DNA from: Gautieria morchelliformis | Lineage: Eukaryota > Basidiomycota > Agaricomycetes > Gomphales > Gomphaceae | Assembly (NCBI GenBank): GCA_015179125.1 | Contig: WHVA01000047.1 | Location: 298,835-362,834, forward strand | DNA: 64,000 nt | Direction of reading: 5' to 3' | In this document: positions 43,638 through 53,369 of the stretch, in pieces | Layout of the letters: the number at the start of each line of letters is the position of its first letter | Numbering within the stretch: position 1 is the first letter of the stretch | Translations under genes and position numbers: made by a program | Notes under the pieces: model-generated | Database searches by the model: none | Told to the model about the DNA's origin: nothing | The model's input: only the letters and a program-made list of their open reading frames with translations

Positions 43638-45126
43638 CTGGACCCGTGGGGGAGGTGGCAGGGATGTAATTGATCAGAGGCTGGGACTGGCTGAGAGGCG
43701 GGGGGGGAGTGCGGGGTTGGGCAGTGGAGCGGCGCCCTGGAATGTAATCTACATCTGCGAAAGCAAAGGGCGTATAAGCTTGGTATCTTCCAGTCGCGTA
43801 CTCATCTTTCATGGTTTGAGCTTCGATGGCGGCTTTCGCAGCCGGGCATGTGCGTGTCCAACTGGGGTGGTCGCCTTGGCAGTTGGCACACTTGGGTTTT
43901 TCGGCAGCGCAGTTCTGACCTGTGGGGCAGGGGTGTTCATGTGCGCAAGAGTGGTCGTTAGTGGAGTGAGGCCCGGAGCAGCGGCCGCAGCGTGCCTCCC
44001 CGGTGCACCCCGTCGCCCGGTGGCCCCAGTCCTGGCACCGGAAGCACTGTGGGGGTCGCTGGACATAAATGCTAACGCTGCATAGAGTACCTTCAAAGAT
44101 TAGACCATTCTCTATGGCTGCATTGGCGGCTGCTTTGGTTCTGTAGCTAATCAGTAGTGGGCCGCGACTGGTTCGGTCACGGGATTCGTTGCTGCTGAGC
44201 CACGCAAGGTTGGCCACCTGACGCCCGTCAGGCACATTGTCCGAGTTGCTACCCTCGAGGCTGTCGATGGCATCCTTCAGATCCTCCATCTCCAACCAGA
44301 AATTGGTGGGGACATTGTGCGCCACCACCACGTATGAGCGTTGAGGTGTGGTAGCAGCGGGGTCAATTTCTTTGACCCATTTGTCCACGTGCGCGCGAGC
44401 CTTGTTCGCATCTTCGACCATTTTGAAGGTAAGCGTAATATTACCGGCCATAGACTTGGTGATGCCACGTATCGGAAGGGGCGACGGCGGCGAAGCCTCC
44501 GGGTGTCGTTCAAAGTAGTTAGCAATGATTCCGCAACAATACCTTGTGGCCACCGCCGGCTCCCATTTAAGGATGTGAGCATCTTTCGCAATGTTTTTCA
44601 TGGAAAGGAAAATCTGCTTTTGTTGTAGTTCAGCCGCCATCTTCTGTTTGTGCACCGTGGCTTGATTCGAGGTTCCTCCAAGGCCACGCTTTGCGGCAGC
44701 GGCATAGGAGGCCTCACCCAGGGCCAGGCGGGGCTGCACATGACCGGCAGCTACAGTTTCCTTGATGTCGGAGACCGCCTTTTGCAGATCGTTGTTCGTC
44801 GCCATCCTGTTGTCGCCATACAGGAGGGAGGCCTCCCGTAGTAGCTTGGTGATGGCAATTAGCTGAGCAGCGCCATCTTTGCCCAGATTCCATGACGTTC
44901 CGCGCTTGAAATCTCCAAAAGACTCCAGGGCGGCAGCAAGAGCTGAAATGTTAGTCTTATTATCTTCATTAATACCTCTATTGTTCAGTATGGCGACAGG
45001 GTCGCCAGGGTCTGGAATCGGCGTGGGTGAACGGGCGATCCTGCTTTGGGGGATGGATTGGTTGGGCGCTAGCGTCCCTATTCCCTGCGTCTGTAGGATG
45101 CCGGGAGGATTGGGGTTGGCTGGCAT
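43630..45126 (-). CDS. LINE ORF1, RNA-binding protein with CCHC knuckles
   Basis: An intact 498-residue frame (MPANPNPPGILQTQ...). The middle part (about residues 195-330) has the alternating strand-helix pattern of the ORF1 esterase/RRM-like region (ITLTFKMVEDANKARAHVDK; GPLLISYRTKAAANAAIENG). Three zinc knuckles follow: CFRCQDWGHRATGC, CGRCSGPHSTNDHSC and CANCQGDHPSWTRTC. The C-terminus is Pro-rich. The protein coats LINE RNA. It is the only intact retroelement protein found here apart from the antisense gene. Confidence 0.92.
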   Translation of the reverse strand: MPANPNPPGILQTQGIGTLAPNQSIPQSRIARSPTPIPDPGDPVAILNNRGINEDNKTNISALAAALESFGDFKRGTSWNLGKDGAAQLIAITKLLREASLLYGDNRMATNNDLQKAVSDIKETVAAGHVQPRLALGEASYAAAAKRGLGGTSNQATVHKQKMAAELQQKQIFLSMKNIAKDAHILKWEPAVATRYCCGIIANYFERHPEASPPSPLPIRGITKSMAGNITLTFKMVEDANKARAHVDKWVKEIDPAATTPQRSYVVVAHNVPTNFWLEMEDLKDAIDSLEGSNSDNVPDGRQVANLAWLSSNESRDRTSRGPLLISYRTKAAANAAIENGLIFEGTLCSVSIYVQRPPQCFRCQDWGHRATGCTGEARCGRCSGPHSTNDHSCAHEHPCPTGQNCAAEKPKCANCQGDHPSWTRTCPAAKAAIEAQTMKDEYATGRYQAYTPFAFADVDYIPGRRSTAQPRTPPPPLSQSQPLINYIPATSPTGPDA

Positions 45127-45351
45127 GGAGCACGAGTGCGTTTGGGTGTGTCAGCGTGTGCTCGAGAGAGATGGTATTAGCTGTCTTGGGCCTATACTCG
45201 AGTCTGAAGGTTTGAACAATGCCTTCGGACCGTGGGAAAGTATGGTGAGGTGGTGGTGTGGGTCCAAGAGAGCTCCACCACGCGCGGGAACAGGTGAAAT
45301 ACCTTGAATGGCGCGTGGTGTAAGTACTTTTTGTGCAAACCGACCGTCATA

Positions 45352-47715
45352 GTGCACAACTCATCTAAAAGTGGTGCTAGCTTCATATATTCTCTAGACT
45401 CGAAAGTGAACTAGAGGAAGGGATTGCGTCAGTGGTAGGTACATCGCATGCAGTGGCGGACGCGTATTCATCTGCTATTGTCGTACAGCTTGAACCGTTC
45501 CACTTGCAGCGTCGTCCACAAAGACTCTGACTTCAAGGACGGCCTGGCCACCAGAACACGTCAAGTGGACATAACCGATTTCTTAACCCGTTGTAAGGGC
45601 CTGGCACGATCAGGGAACTCTTTGAATGATGAGAAAGCTCGCAGCCTTCATATAATATATTATATTAGTCCATATATGGTCTGGCCGCGGGCGGCCCCTA
45701 CATTCAAGAAAAAGCGACATGGATTGAAGAGCTGAAAGGCCAGAAGCGAAAATTCTAAGCCACCCGGCTGACGATGGTGCCGCCAAGGTTGGTCCAGGCG
45801 CCCCAAACGCCCGTCTTCGGGTCCCTAACCCTGATGAACATGATGCCGGCTATTCCTACCACAAGGATGCACAGTGAACCGGGCGAGTGGCTGACCGGGG
45901 TAGTGCGGCATACTTTGACACCCCCCAACTCTTCCCATTCTGACCAAGTCTTCCCATCCCAAGCCTTATGACTTACTCCACTTGCCAGGTTTGATCCAAA
46001 TATATCAATCCTTCCCGGTCCCCAAGATATGCATTCTACGCTCTCGAAAAGGCCGGAAATCGTCTCGAGATCCGACTGCTCACCAATACCTAAATTCGAG
46101 AGCAGATTTAAACAGCTTGGCCTGCCGTAGATGCGTAGGACTCACGCTGCCATATGTGGTTGATCTTCCCGAGGGGATCGATACCAAAAACGTCCCAGCA
46201 ACCGTCCTTGTCTGAAACCGCGGTGGGGGTTCCAGCCCAGTAACCTGGAAGTTGTCTGGCAGGTTGCCAACCGGAGGTCGTGTTCCAATGGTAATGGTAC
46301 AGCCTCGCGTCCGCGAATCCCACGGCAAACACAGAGACCTCCTGGGCCCCAGCACTGACGGCCGCAGGGCTATGAGTATGCATAACCTCCCCCAAAAGTC
46401 TCTCAAATGGACTATGATTGGCCCCGTCCCAGGAATTATGATATAACGCGCGGCCCGTACCAACGTGGAAGATGTGTACAGTGCCTTTCCTATTGGCAAC
46501 AGCAGGCGGGCTCAAGAGCTTCCCACCTAAATTCGTCCATGGGCCGGGATGGCCAATCAGAAAGTTAAAATTACACTGTTGGAGGCCGTGGTTGTGGTCC
46601 ATCATGAAAATGTCGACCTCGCCGTCTATACGTTTTATAGTGACCGGTTCATTGAGCCATTGCCCACCTACACGGGCCCACCCCGGGCTCGGAACCCAAA
46701 CAGTATCGGGCTTTCTTTCATCTTTGTATTTTCGGTAGAGTGCACGGTCAGTGCCGAGAGCAAAGGCAGCAATGTGTTTGGGGATGACAGAGACCATGTT
46801 GATGAACGATCAATGCCGACCAACACTGTAAGCAGCGAGAGTGATGTAGAGGGGAAACGGCAATACTGGTACTGGCTGTAGATTAACCTCTGAGTTATAT
46901 GTCTGGAATATAGCATTCAATACAGCCTTTTACTATCACTGCGCCGCTTTTCGCCAGTGTCTAGTGGATGGGCGATGGGCGGAATACCTCGAACTGACAT
47001 GGATGAAACCATTAGGCACTGTCGAACGCCTCACGCAAGATTAGGACTTGAAGCTGAGCCTTTCGCGAACGTTGTGGCTTATCGAGTCTAACCTATTTAG
47101 GCACCGTTACTTTCCAGTGTCCTTCCGGCCTGTGACTTGTGAGACTCCCAGAAGGATATTTGATTAATGCCAGCATGATGGGCGAGATGAAGAGTGACCG
47201 AATGCCGTGTCCTATGTACGCAGTGAGTAGCCTACGAGGTAATTCCCTCGACTACACCGAAAGTCGAATGAAAGATCATACATTGTCTCGGAAGGGAGTG
47301 TTGTTCTATGACGGTACATATATGGACGAGGAACGATAAGCTTGTGCATGCTGGGAACTGAAAGTAGGCGAACGTTATGCCGTACGGGGCTGGCCTGTGC
47401 CATCTAATCACCATATTTCGGTTTCTGCCACTCGTTATGCTCGCGCGCCCGCGGTTGGGAGCAGACACGTACGGCCCGGGGGCCCGGAGAGTGGGGCGCA
47501 GGCCGGCGGAAGCATGGCCGCGACGTGTGGCTGTATGCGGGTCAAAATATTATTTTACCTTTCCCCGACTCGAAGAAATGCCTGAGCGAGTAGCGAGTGC
47601 CAACGTGGGTGACTATAGTGACGGCCGCACTTATCTACGGGGTAAGGACTATTCATTGCAGGCTACATATCCTTCTACAAATCCTTTCTAGTAGTTAGAA
47701 TATATGGAATATTCC
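45352..47715. repeat. Lectin locus duplication, copy A
   Basis: Direct-orientation duplicate of 48038-50167, including the lectin gene, its flanks and a 3' block from about 47325. Its left continuation is displaced to 39616-39691 by TIR element 2. Confidence 0.85.
45755..46797 (-). CDS. PLL-like seven-bladed beta-propeller lectin, copy A
   Basis: Exon 1 is 46797-46146, the intron is 46145-46090 (56 nt, GTGAGT...TTTAG) and exon 2 is 46089-45755, giving 328 residues. Seven repeats follow the pattern V-x-[IV]-F-x2-G-x3-L-x-H-x2-W ... L-G-G ... S-P-A-V. The most typical are VHIFHVGTGRALYHNSWDG and SWGPGRIDIFG followed by VSHKAWDGKTWSEWEELGG. This fits the PLL/DUF346 family of sugar-binding propellers. 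There is no signal peptide; the chosen start MVSVIPKH is the first Met after an in-frame stop. The sugar specificity cannot be read. It is probably cytosolic, as many mushroom lectins are. Confidence 0.82.
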
Positions 47716-47716
47716 T

Positions 47717-47972
47717 TGAAGTCGTAGCTACCAAGGGTTATAGCAGCCATACATCCGCCAGTACTTCAAGTTTCAAGATCGGAAGTGGGATGATGCGAGG
47801 ATAGCCTAGCTGCGGGCGGGTTGCTACGTTAGAGCTGAGGAATATAATGCTGGCACGGAGGTGATGGATTGATCGACCGGCGCAAGGGCGGCACCCAAGT
47901 ACTGTCGAAATTAATTTGGATGTTGGCGGGAAGAGCTTCGACGCAGAAAGTCTCCAAACCCGTGGAGTGAGA
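47717..47972. repeat. Dispersed repeat, copy 2
   Basis: Direct copy of 33148-33392, located at the junction between the two lectin-locus duplicates. Confidence 0.8.
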
Positions 47973-48037
47973 TACAGTGCGTGTTCAAAACATCCTCACT
48001 CTTCAACTTGAGTCTGGAATATTCCATGTCGATGTCA

Positions 48038-50167
48038 GTGCACAACAGTGCTAGCTTCACATATTCTCCAAACTCGAAAGTGAACTAGAGGAAGGGATCG
48101 CGTCAGTGGTAGGTACATCGATGCATGCAGTGGAGCACGCTTATTCGTGTGCGTGGTATGGTCGTACAGCTTGGACCGTGCCACTGGCAGCGTCGTCCAC
48201 AACGCCTCCGAGTCGGTGACTTCAAGGACGGCCTGGCCACTAGAACATGTCAAGTGGACACTCGAATTTTTAAGCCGTTGTAAGCGCCTGGCACCGTGAT
48301 CAGGAAACTCTTTGAATGATGAGAAAGCTCGCAGCCTTCATATAATATAATATATTAGTACATACGTAGTCTGGCCGCAGGTGGCCCCTACATTCAAGAA
48401 ATAGCGACATGGATTGAAGCGCTAAAAGGCCAGAAGAGGTTTGCCAAGTGGATCCAAGAGGACACACGTGCATGCACAGCAGCCGGCTGCATGTATCCTA
48501 ACCGAAAATTCTAAGCCACCCGGCTGACGATAGTGCCGCCAATGTCGGTCCAGGCGCCCCAAACGCCAGTGTTCGGGTCCCTAACCCTGATGAACATGAC
48601 GCAGGTTATTCCCGTCACAAGGACGCTCAGTGCACCGGGCGAGTGGCTGACCGGGGTAGTGCGGCCTACTATGATACCCCCCAACTCTTCCATTCTGACC
48701 AAGTCTTCCCATCCCACGCCTTATGACTTACTCCACTTGCCAGGTTTGACCCAAATATATCAATCCTTCCCGGTCCCCAAGATATGCAGTCTACGCTGTG
48801 GAAACTGCCGGAAATCGTCTCGAGATCCGACTGCTTGCCAGCACCTAAATTAGAGAGCAGATTTAAACGACTTGTCCTGACGTAGACGCGTGGAACTCAC
48901 GGTGCCATACGTGGTTGATCTTCCCATGGGGATCGACACCAAAAACGTCCCACCAGCCGTCCCTGTCTGAAACCGCGGTGGGGGTTCCAGCCCAGTAACC
49001 CGGAAGTCGTCTGGCAGTTTGCCAACCGGAGGTCGAGCTCCAATGGTAATGGTACAGCCTCGCGTCCGCCAATCCGACGGCAAACACAGAGACCTCCTGG
49101 GCCCCAGCACTGACGGCCGCAGGGCTATGAGTATGCATAACCTCCCCCAAAAGTCTCTCAAATGGACTATGATTGGCCCCGTCCCAGGAATTATGATATA
49201 ACGCGCGGTCCGTACCAACGTGGAAGATGTGTACAGTGCCTTTCCTATTGGCAACAGCAGGCGGGCTCAAGAGCTTCCCACCTAAATTCTTCCATGGGCC
49301 GATGCCATGGCCAATTAGAAAGTTAAAACTCGAGTGCTGGAGGCCGTAGTTGTAGTCCATCATGAAAATGTCGACCTCGCCGTCTATACGCTTTATAGTG
49401 ACCGGTTCGTTGATCCACATACCGCCTTCACGGGCCCACCCCGTCCAAACAGTATCGGGGTTTGCTTCATCTTTGTATTTTCGGTAGAGTGCACGGTCGG
49501 TGCCGAGCGCAAAGGCAGCGATGTGTTTGGGGATGACAGAGACCATGTTGATGAACGATAAATGCCGACTAACACTGGAAGCAGCGAGAGAGATGTAGAG
49601 GTGAAACGGCAATACGAGTACCGGCTGTAGATTAACCTCTCAGTTATATGTCCCGATGCAGCCTTTTATTATCACTGCGCCGCTTTTCGCCAGCGTCTTG
49701 TGGATGGGCGGAATACCTCGAACTGACATGGTTGACACCATCAGGCACTGTCGAACGCCTCACGCTTGCGCTGAAGATTAGGCTTGAAGATGAGCCTTTC
49801 GCAAACGTTGTGGCCTAGTCTAACCTATTTAGGCACCGTTACTTTCCAGTGTCCTTCCTGTGAGACTTCCAGAAGGATATTTGATCCGTGCCAGCATGAT
49901 GGCGTGATGAAGCGAGATGAAGAGTGACCGAACGCCGTGTCCTATGTACCCAGTGAGTAGCTTACGAGCTAATTCCATCGACTGCATCAAAATTCGAATG
50001 AAAAATTGTACATTGTCTCAGGGGAGTGTTGTTCTATGACGGCCCGGTGACATGGACGAGGAACGATAAACGTGCATGCTGGGAACTGAAAGCAGGCCAA
50101 CGTTATGTCGTATATACGGGGCTGGGCTGTGCCATCTAATCATATTTCGGTTTCTGCCACTCGTTAT
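48038..50167. repeat. Lectin locus duplication, copy B
   Basis: The partner of copy A. It keeps the uninterrupted left junction (empty site for TIR element 2 at 48038-48043) but is interrupted on the right by CACTG element 1 at 50168. Confidence 0.85.
48511..49546 (-). pseudogene. PLL-like propeller lectin, copy B, frameshifted
   Basis: Exon 1 is 49546-48901 (an upstream in-frame Met at 49612 is not shared with copy A), the intron is 48900-48845 (56 nt, same position as A) and exon 2 starts at 48844. It is about 90% like copy A. One G is missing near 48690 (gaatggaag for gaatgggaag), giving WKSWGVS-stop. The last one and a half blades continue in another frame to 48511. A five-residue deletion (VPSPG) lies in blade 1. 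A truncated product might still be made, but a closed seven-blade propeller is unlikely. Confidence 0.8.
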
Positions 50168-51188
50168 CACTGCAGGAAGAAAGGGTACTTAACTTAAGTA
50201 CATTATGTACCGATAAATCAGTGCGGAAGGTACCAAATTTAAGTGCTCGCGTAGCTGAATTTAAGTGCACCGGTCAATTGGCATGACCCCGAAATCTAGT
50301 AGAGAGAATGTCTATTTCAGAAACAATTTACACTGATTTTCAGCCTTTTTTGTACTTAAAATTGCAGTTATAAAATACTGATAAATCAGTGCATTATACT
50401 ACTGAATGTAGTTCTGAAATACATGAAAAAGTAACTGGGTCGGAAAACGGCGCAGACCAGATGAGTACGCGATACGATGCAGGAAAACACAAAAATGGTG
50501 AGTGGGAGAGGATCGAGCACTGTGAAAAAATGAATAACGGCGGAGGCAATTTCAGCGATGGGACAATAAAAAGAATACTTTATGCAGCAATAACTGTAAT
50601 AAGGCGGCTATGGATCAGGGGTGATCACCGCGAGCTTTAGCAGACGGGATCGGCTGCGAAGTGGAATATGGGAAATCGAGAGAGAGAAGGCAGAGATAGT
50701 TAAGACACACCTGGCGTTTTGTTTTTCTCGCTCCGGAGCTTCCAGTGGCAGTAGAGGATGATGTTTTATTCAGGGCACCCTGATCAAGTCCACTTGAGCA
50801 TGGGTATACGAGTGTATGATGAAAAAAAAAAAAACCTTGGCAACCATCGTTATCTTAGCGGTCTGCAGTCGAGTCGGGAGTGGCCATACGACAAATGGCC
50901 ATGATCTAATCTTTCCCCTGCCCTTGGCCGGTTGGAAGGAAGTTGTTAGATATGTAGAGCTGAACCGCTGGACCGCTGGCTGGAGCGAGGACGCCTACGC
51001 ATGCGGCGACACAGGCGAGGGGGTGTACAAGGCGCGGTGGGGAGAGGGGCCAAGAAAGGAGGGTGGGGTGCGGGTGCGCGGTAATGTGCATAGGATAGCA
51101 TAGATACCAATCGGTCGCTATTGGTTATGGGTACTGGTACTGGTCATGGTTATGGTGCATGATTGTGGTGGTGCATGGGCGATGGGCG

Positions 51189-51949
51189 ATATACGACCTC
51201 CACATCGAAGACCAAGTCCAGACGAAGCGCTGCGGCCACCTCACGGGCAAGGTCGTCGTGCCCCCGTCGGAGTTCTTCCTCCGGATACGCGCCGCCGTCG
51301 CCGCGCGTGAGGCCATCCGCACCGCGTACACCCAGCCCGGCGAGGAGTACGTGGTGGGCAGCCCCGCGGGCGCCCTGGGCCGAGATATGGTGATCATTGC
51401 GCGGACGGACGCGATGCAGGTGGAAGGGTTGGAGCGCGCGATTGAAAGGCTGAAAGGCGCGTGCCACGAGGGCGCGGATGCCTGTTTCATCGAGGGCGTG
51501 CGCACGAGGGAGGGGGAGGTGGGGCGCGTCGTGGAGGCCGTGAAGCCCGTGCCGGTGCTGGTGAATGTCATCTCGGGCGGGCTGACGCCGTCGTTTACGA
51601 TCAAGGAGGCGGAGGAGATGGGCGTGAAGATTATCAGTGAGCCGCGCCGCGCATCGTGCTTTATTATGGCGCACGCCTAATCGATCTCGCTTGGCAGTCT
51701 TCTCCCTCGTGTCCGCCGTCGCAGCCGTGCATGGCATCCGCGCCGCGATGCACTCACTCAAGAAGACCGGCACCGACTTCCCGAGCGCGCAGGGCATGGA
51801 CCCGCGCGGGTTCTTTGAGCTCCTGTACGTCTTGCCTTCGCCGCCGCGCTCCTGGGCTTTTTGCTGACGTTTTGCTTTGTGACAGGGGGCTCGACGATAT
51901 CGTGGCGTTTGACGGGAAGGTCGGGTCGGATACGTTTGCGAGTGTTTAG
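51189..51949 (+). pseudogene. 3' part of an isocitrate lyase/PEP mutase-family gene, inside TIR element
   Basis: Three exons with canonical introns remain in frame: to 51636 (donor GTGAGC), 51698-51824, and 51886-51949 (stop TAG). They read LHIEDQVQTKRCGHLTGKVV, DMVIIARTDAMQVEGLERAI, GADACFIEGVRT, PVLVNVISGGLTPSF and end VAFDGKVGSDTFASV. KRCGH-x-x-GK with the upstream IEDQ is the family's active-site signature. The protein begins abruptly at about the middle of the barrel; strands 1-3 are missing. GC content is far higher than the flanks, consistent with capture of a host gene piece by the element. A product from the upstream in-frame ATG is possible but could not form a full barrel. Confidence 0.8.
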
Positions 51950-52379
51950 GCGTGCGCCTCCGCCACCCTATATCACCCACCACCTTTCCCGTCTCGCTCG
52001 CCTCGTTCATTCACTCATTCACCCGGTCCCCACGCACTGCCCGCGTCCTGTCCGCCCGTTCGTTCATTCACCCGTCCGTATTCAGTATCAATTGCGCCTG
52101 TTGATTCTTGCATTCCCGCATCGCCTATGCACCATACCTCGGGTCAATAGACTTGAATAGACACGCACCACTGGGATTTTTTCAAGCGTCTTGTAGTGTT
52201 TAGACTTGGCTCTGTGTCAGTAAAAATAATAATAAGTCAACCTAGACACACTGGAAGCTGATGCATGCTGCTTACATCGAATATGAGCACACGCTGCGCA
52301 GTGGCGAACCTGGCGCAGTGCGGTGTGTAAGTTACGAAACGACATGCCCTGTGAAATAGCGAATAACGGCACATACATG

Positions 52380-52820
52380 GACGACACTCCGTCAACGAGG
52401 GAGGCCTGCGCCAGGCGCAGACTCGCTGGAATCATTGAATACAAATGTCCAGTGTAGAGCCTGCAGTCACTGTATACACGCGCCGTCGTGAAAGAAAGAA
52501 AAAAGTACGAGAGCGAGAGTGAGACACACAGGGAGCAAAGCGACTCACCCTCAAAGTTGGTGCTAGTACACCCCGTGGCATTATACCCGTCGAATATGCT
52601 CGTGTCTTGAAGAGGCGGCCGACACGAAGTCAGAACCAATTATATGCGTGGCAAAGATTGTTGAAAGTGTTACTTACGTTGAGGTAGAGACTGAGATATG
52701 CTACTGGTATCGAAGGCCTGTGCAAAAACAGCTCATGGATATACACAATTGAGGGTATTGAGCGGCAATAATGAGGACATGAAAAGGTGACTTACTTAGC
52801 ATTTGCCTGGTTGCAGACTC
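52380..52820 (-). other. Possible minus-strand mini-exon gene in TIR element
   Basis: Reading minus, MMESATRQML is followed by a GTAAGT intron ending TTTTTGCACAG. Then come AFDTSSISQSLPQ with another GTAAGT, DGYNATGCTSTNF ending at GTGAGT, and WTFVFNDSSESAPGAGLPR with a stop. Splice signals are good but no family is recognised. It may be a second captured fragment. Confidence 0.25.
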
Positions 52821-53369
52821 CATCATCTAACCGAGGACGTGTTCGTCGAGTTCAAGAGTAGTTATCGTTGATGTGAACGGTTGTTCGTTGTTGGGGGGTC
52901 ATGGCGGTAGGAAGCAGTTACAATTTGGAAAGTGTCGGACATTGAATTGACTTACCAAATCTCATTATTGCACGCACATGCGGCCCAAACCATAGAGCCG
53001 TTTTCCGCAGCGCTAGACGATGTGATGGTTCTTTGCTGTGCTCACAATGATTTGCTTGTGCTAACTTAGTAAGTGAATTTGTCATCTCAAGACTCGAAGC
53101 AGTCGGCGTGCTACGGTGACTTGGAATGCTGCTTTTGGGTAGCTTATTTTAAGTGCCCAAATGTACTTAATTTTGGTGTTAGCTAAAATTATTTCCCTGA
53201 CACTGATTTTGGGGTGAAAAAAGCTACTGAAAATAAGTACTAGTGCAAAAAGTACTTATTTTAAGTGCCCACTATTCCTAGAGTGTTATACTCGCGCGCC
53301 CGCGTTTGGGAGCAGACACGGCCCGGGGGCGCGGGCGGTGGGGCGCAGGCCGGCGGAAGCATGGACGAG

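Larger units (their letters stand above)
40288..45240 (-). mobile_element. Tad/LINE-type non-LTR retrotransposon, interrupted and RT-deleted
   Basis: The minus strand gives ORF1, ORF2 endonuclease, then a gypsy C fragment, then the ORF2 C-terminus and a 3' UTR of about 460 bp ending near 40288. The RT and RNase H coding part is missing at the gypsy insertion. The 5' boundary is not sharp. Confidence 0.85.
39692..45351. mobile_element. Long-TIR DNA element 2 (6-bp TSD) with LINE inside
   Basis: The ends TATGACGGTCGGTTTGCACA (39692) and its complement (45351) match over about 65 bp before the right arm is interrupted. They are flanked by GTGCAC (39686-39691, 45352-45357). The terminal motif is shared with element 1. 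The left arm contains a palindromic module related to 37261-37760 but cut short. A LINE (about 40288-45240) fills most of the interior. The matching empty site is at 48038-48043. Confidence 0.83.
50168..53285. mobile_element. CACTG-ended TIR element 1 with captured gene (TSD TTAT)
   Basis: The ends are CACTGCAGGAAGAAAGGGTA (50168) and, on the complement of 53285, CACTCTAGGAATAGTGGGCA. Both are followed by ACTTAA..TAAGTAC and by subterminal repeats (aaagtgc, gataaatcagtg, ctgaaaataag). It is flanked by TTAT (50164-50167, 53286-53289). No transposase. It carries the 3' half of an isocitrate-lyase-family gene. The insertion splits the repeat 'ctcgttat/actcgcgcg' that is uninterrupted near 47438 and 55695. 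Confidence 0.8.

Noticed and set aside
51150..52010. 286-aa minus ORF opposite the isocitrate-lyase-family exons
   Set aside because: A product of high GC content; the plus strand has family motifs and matching splice sites.
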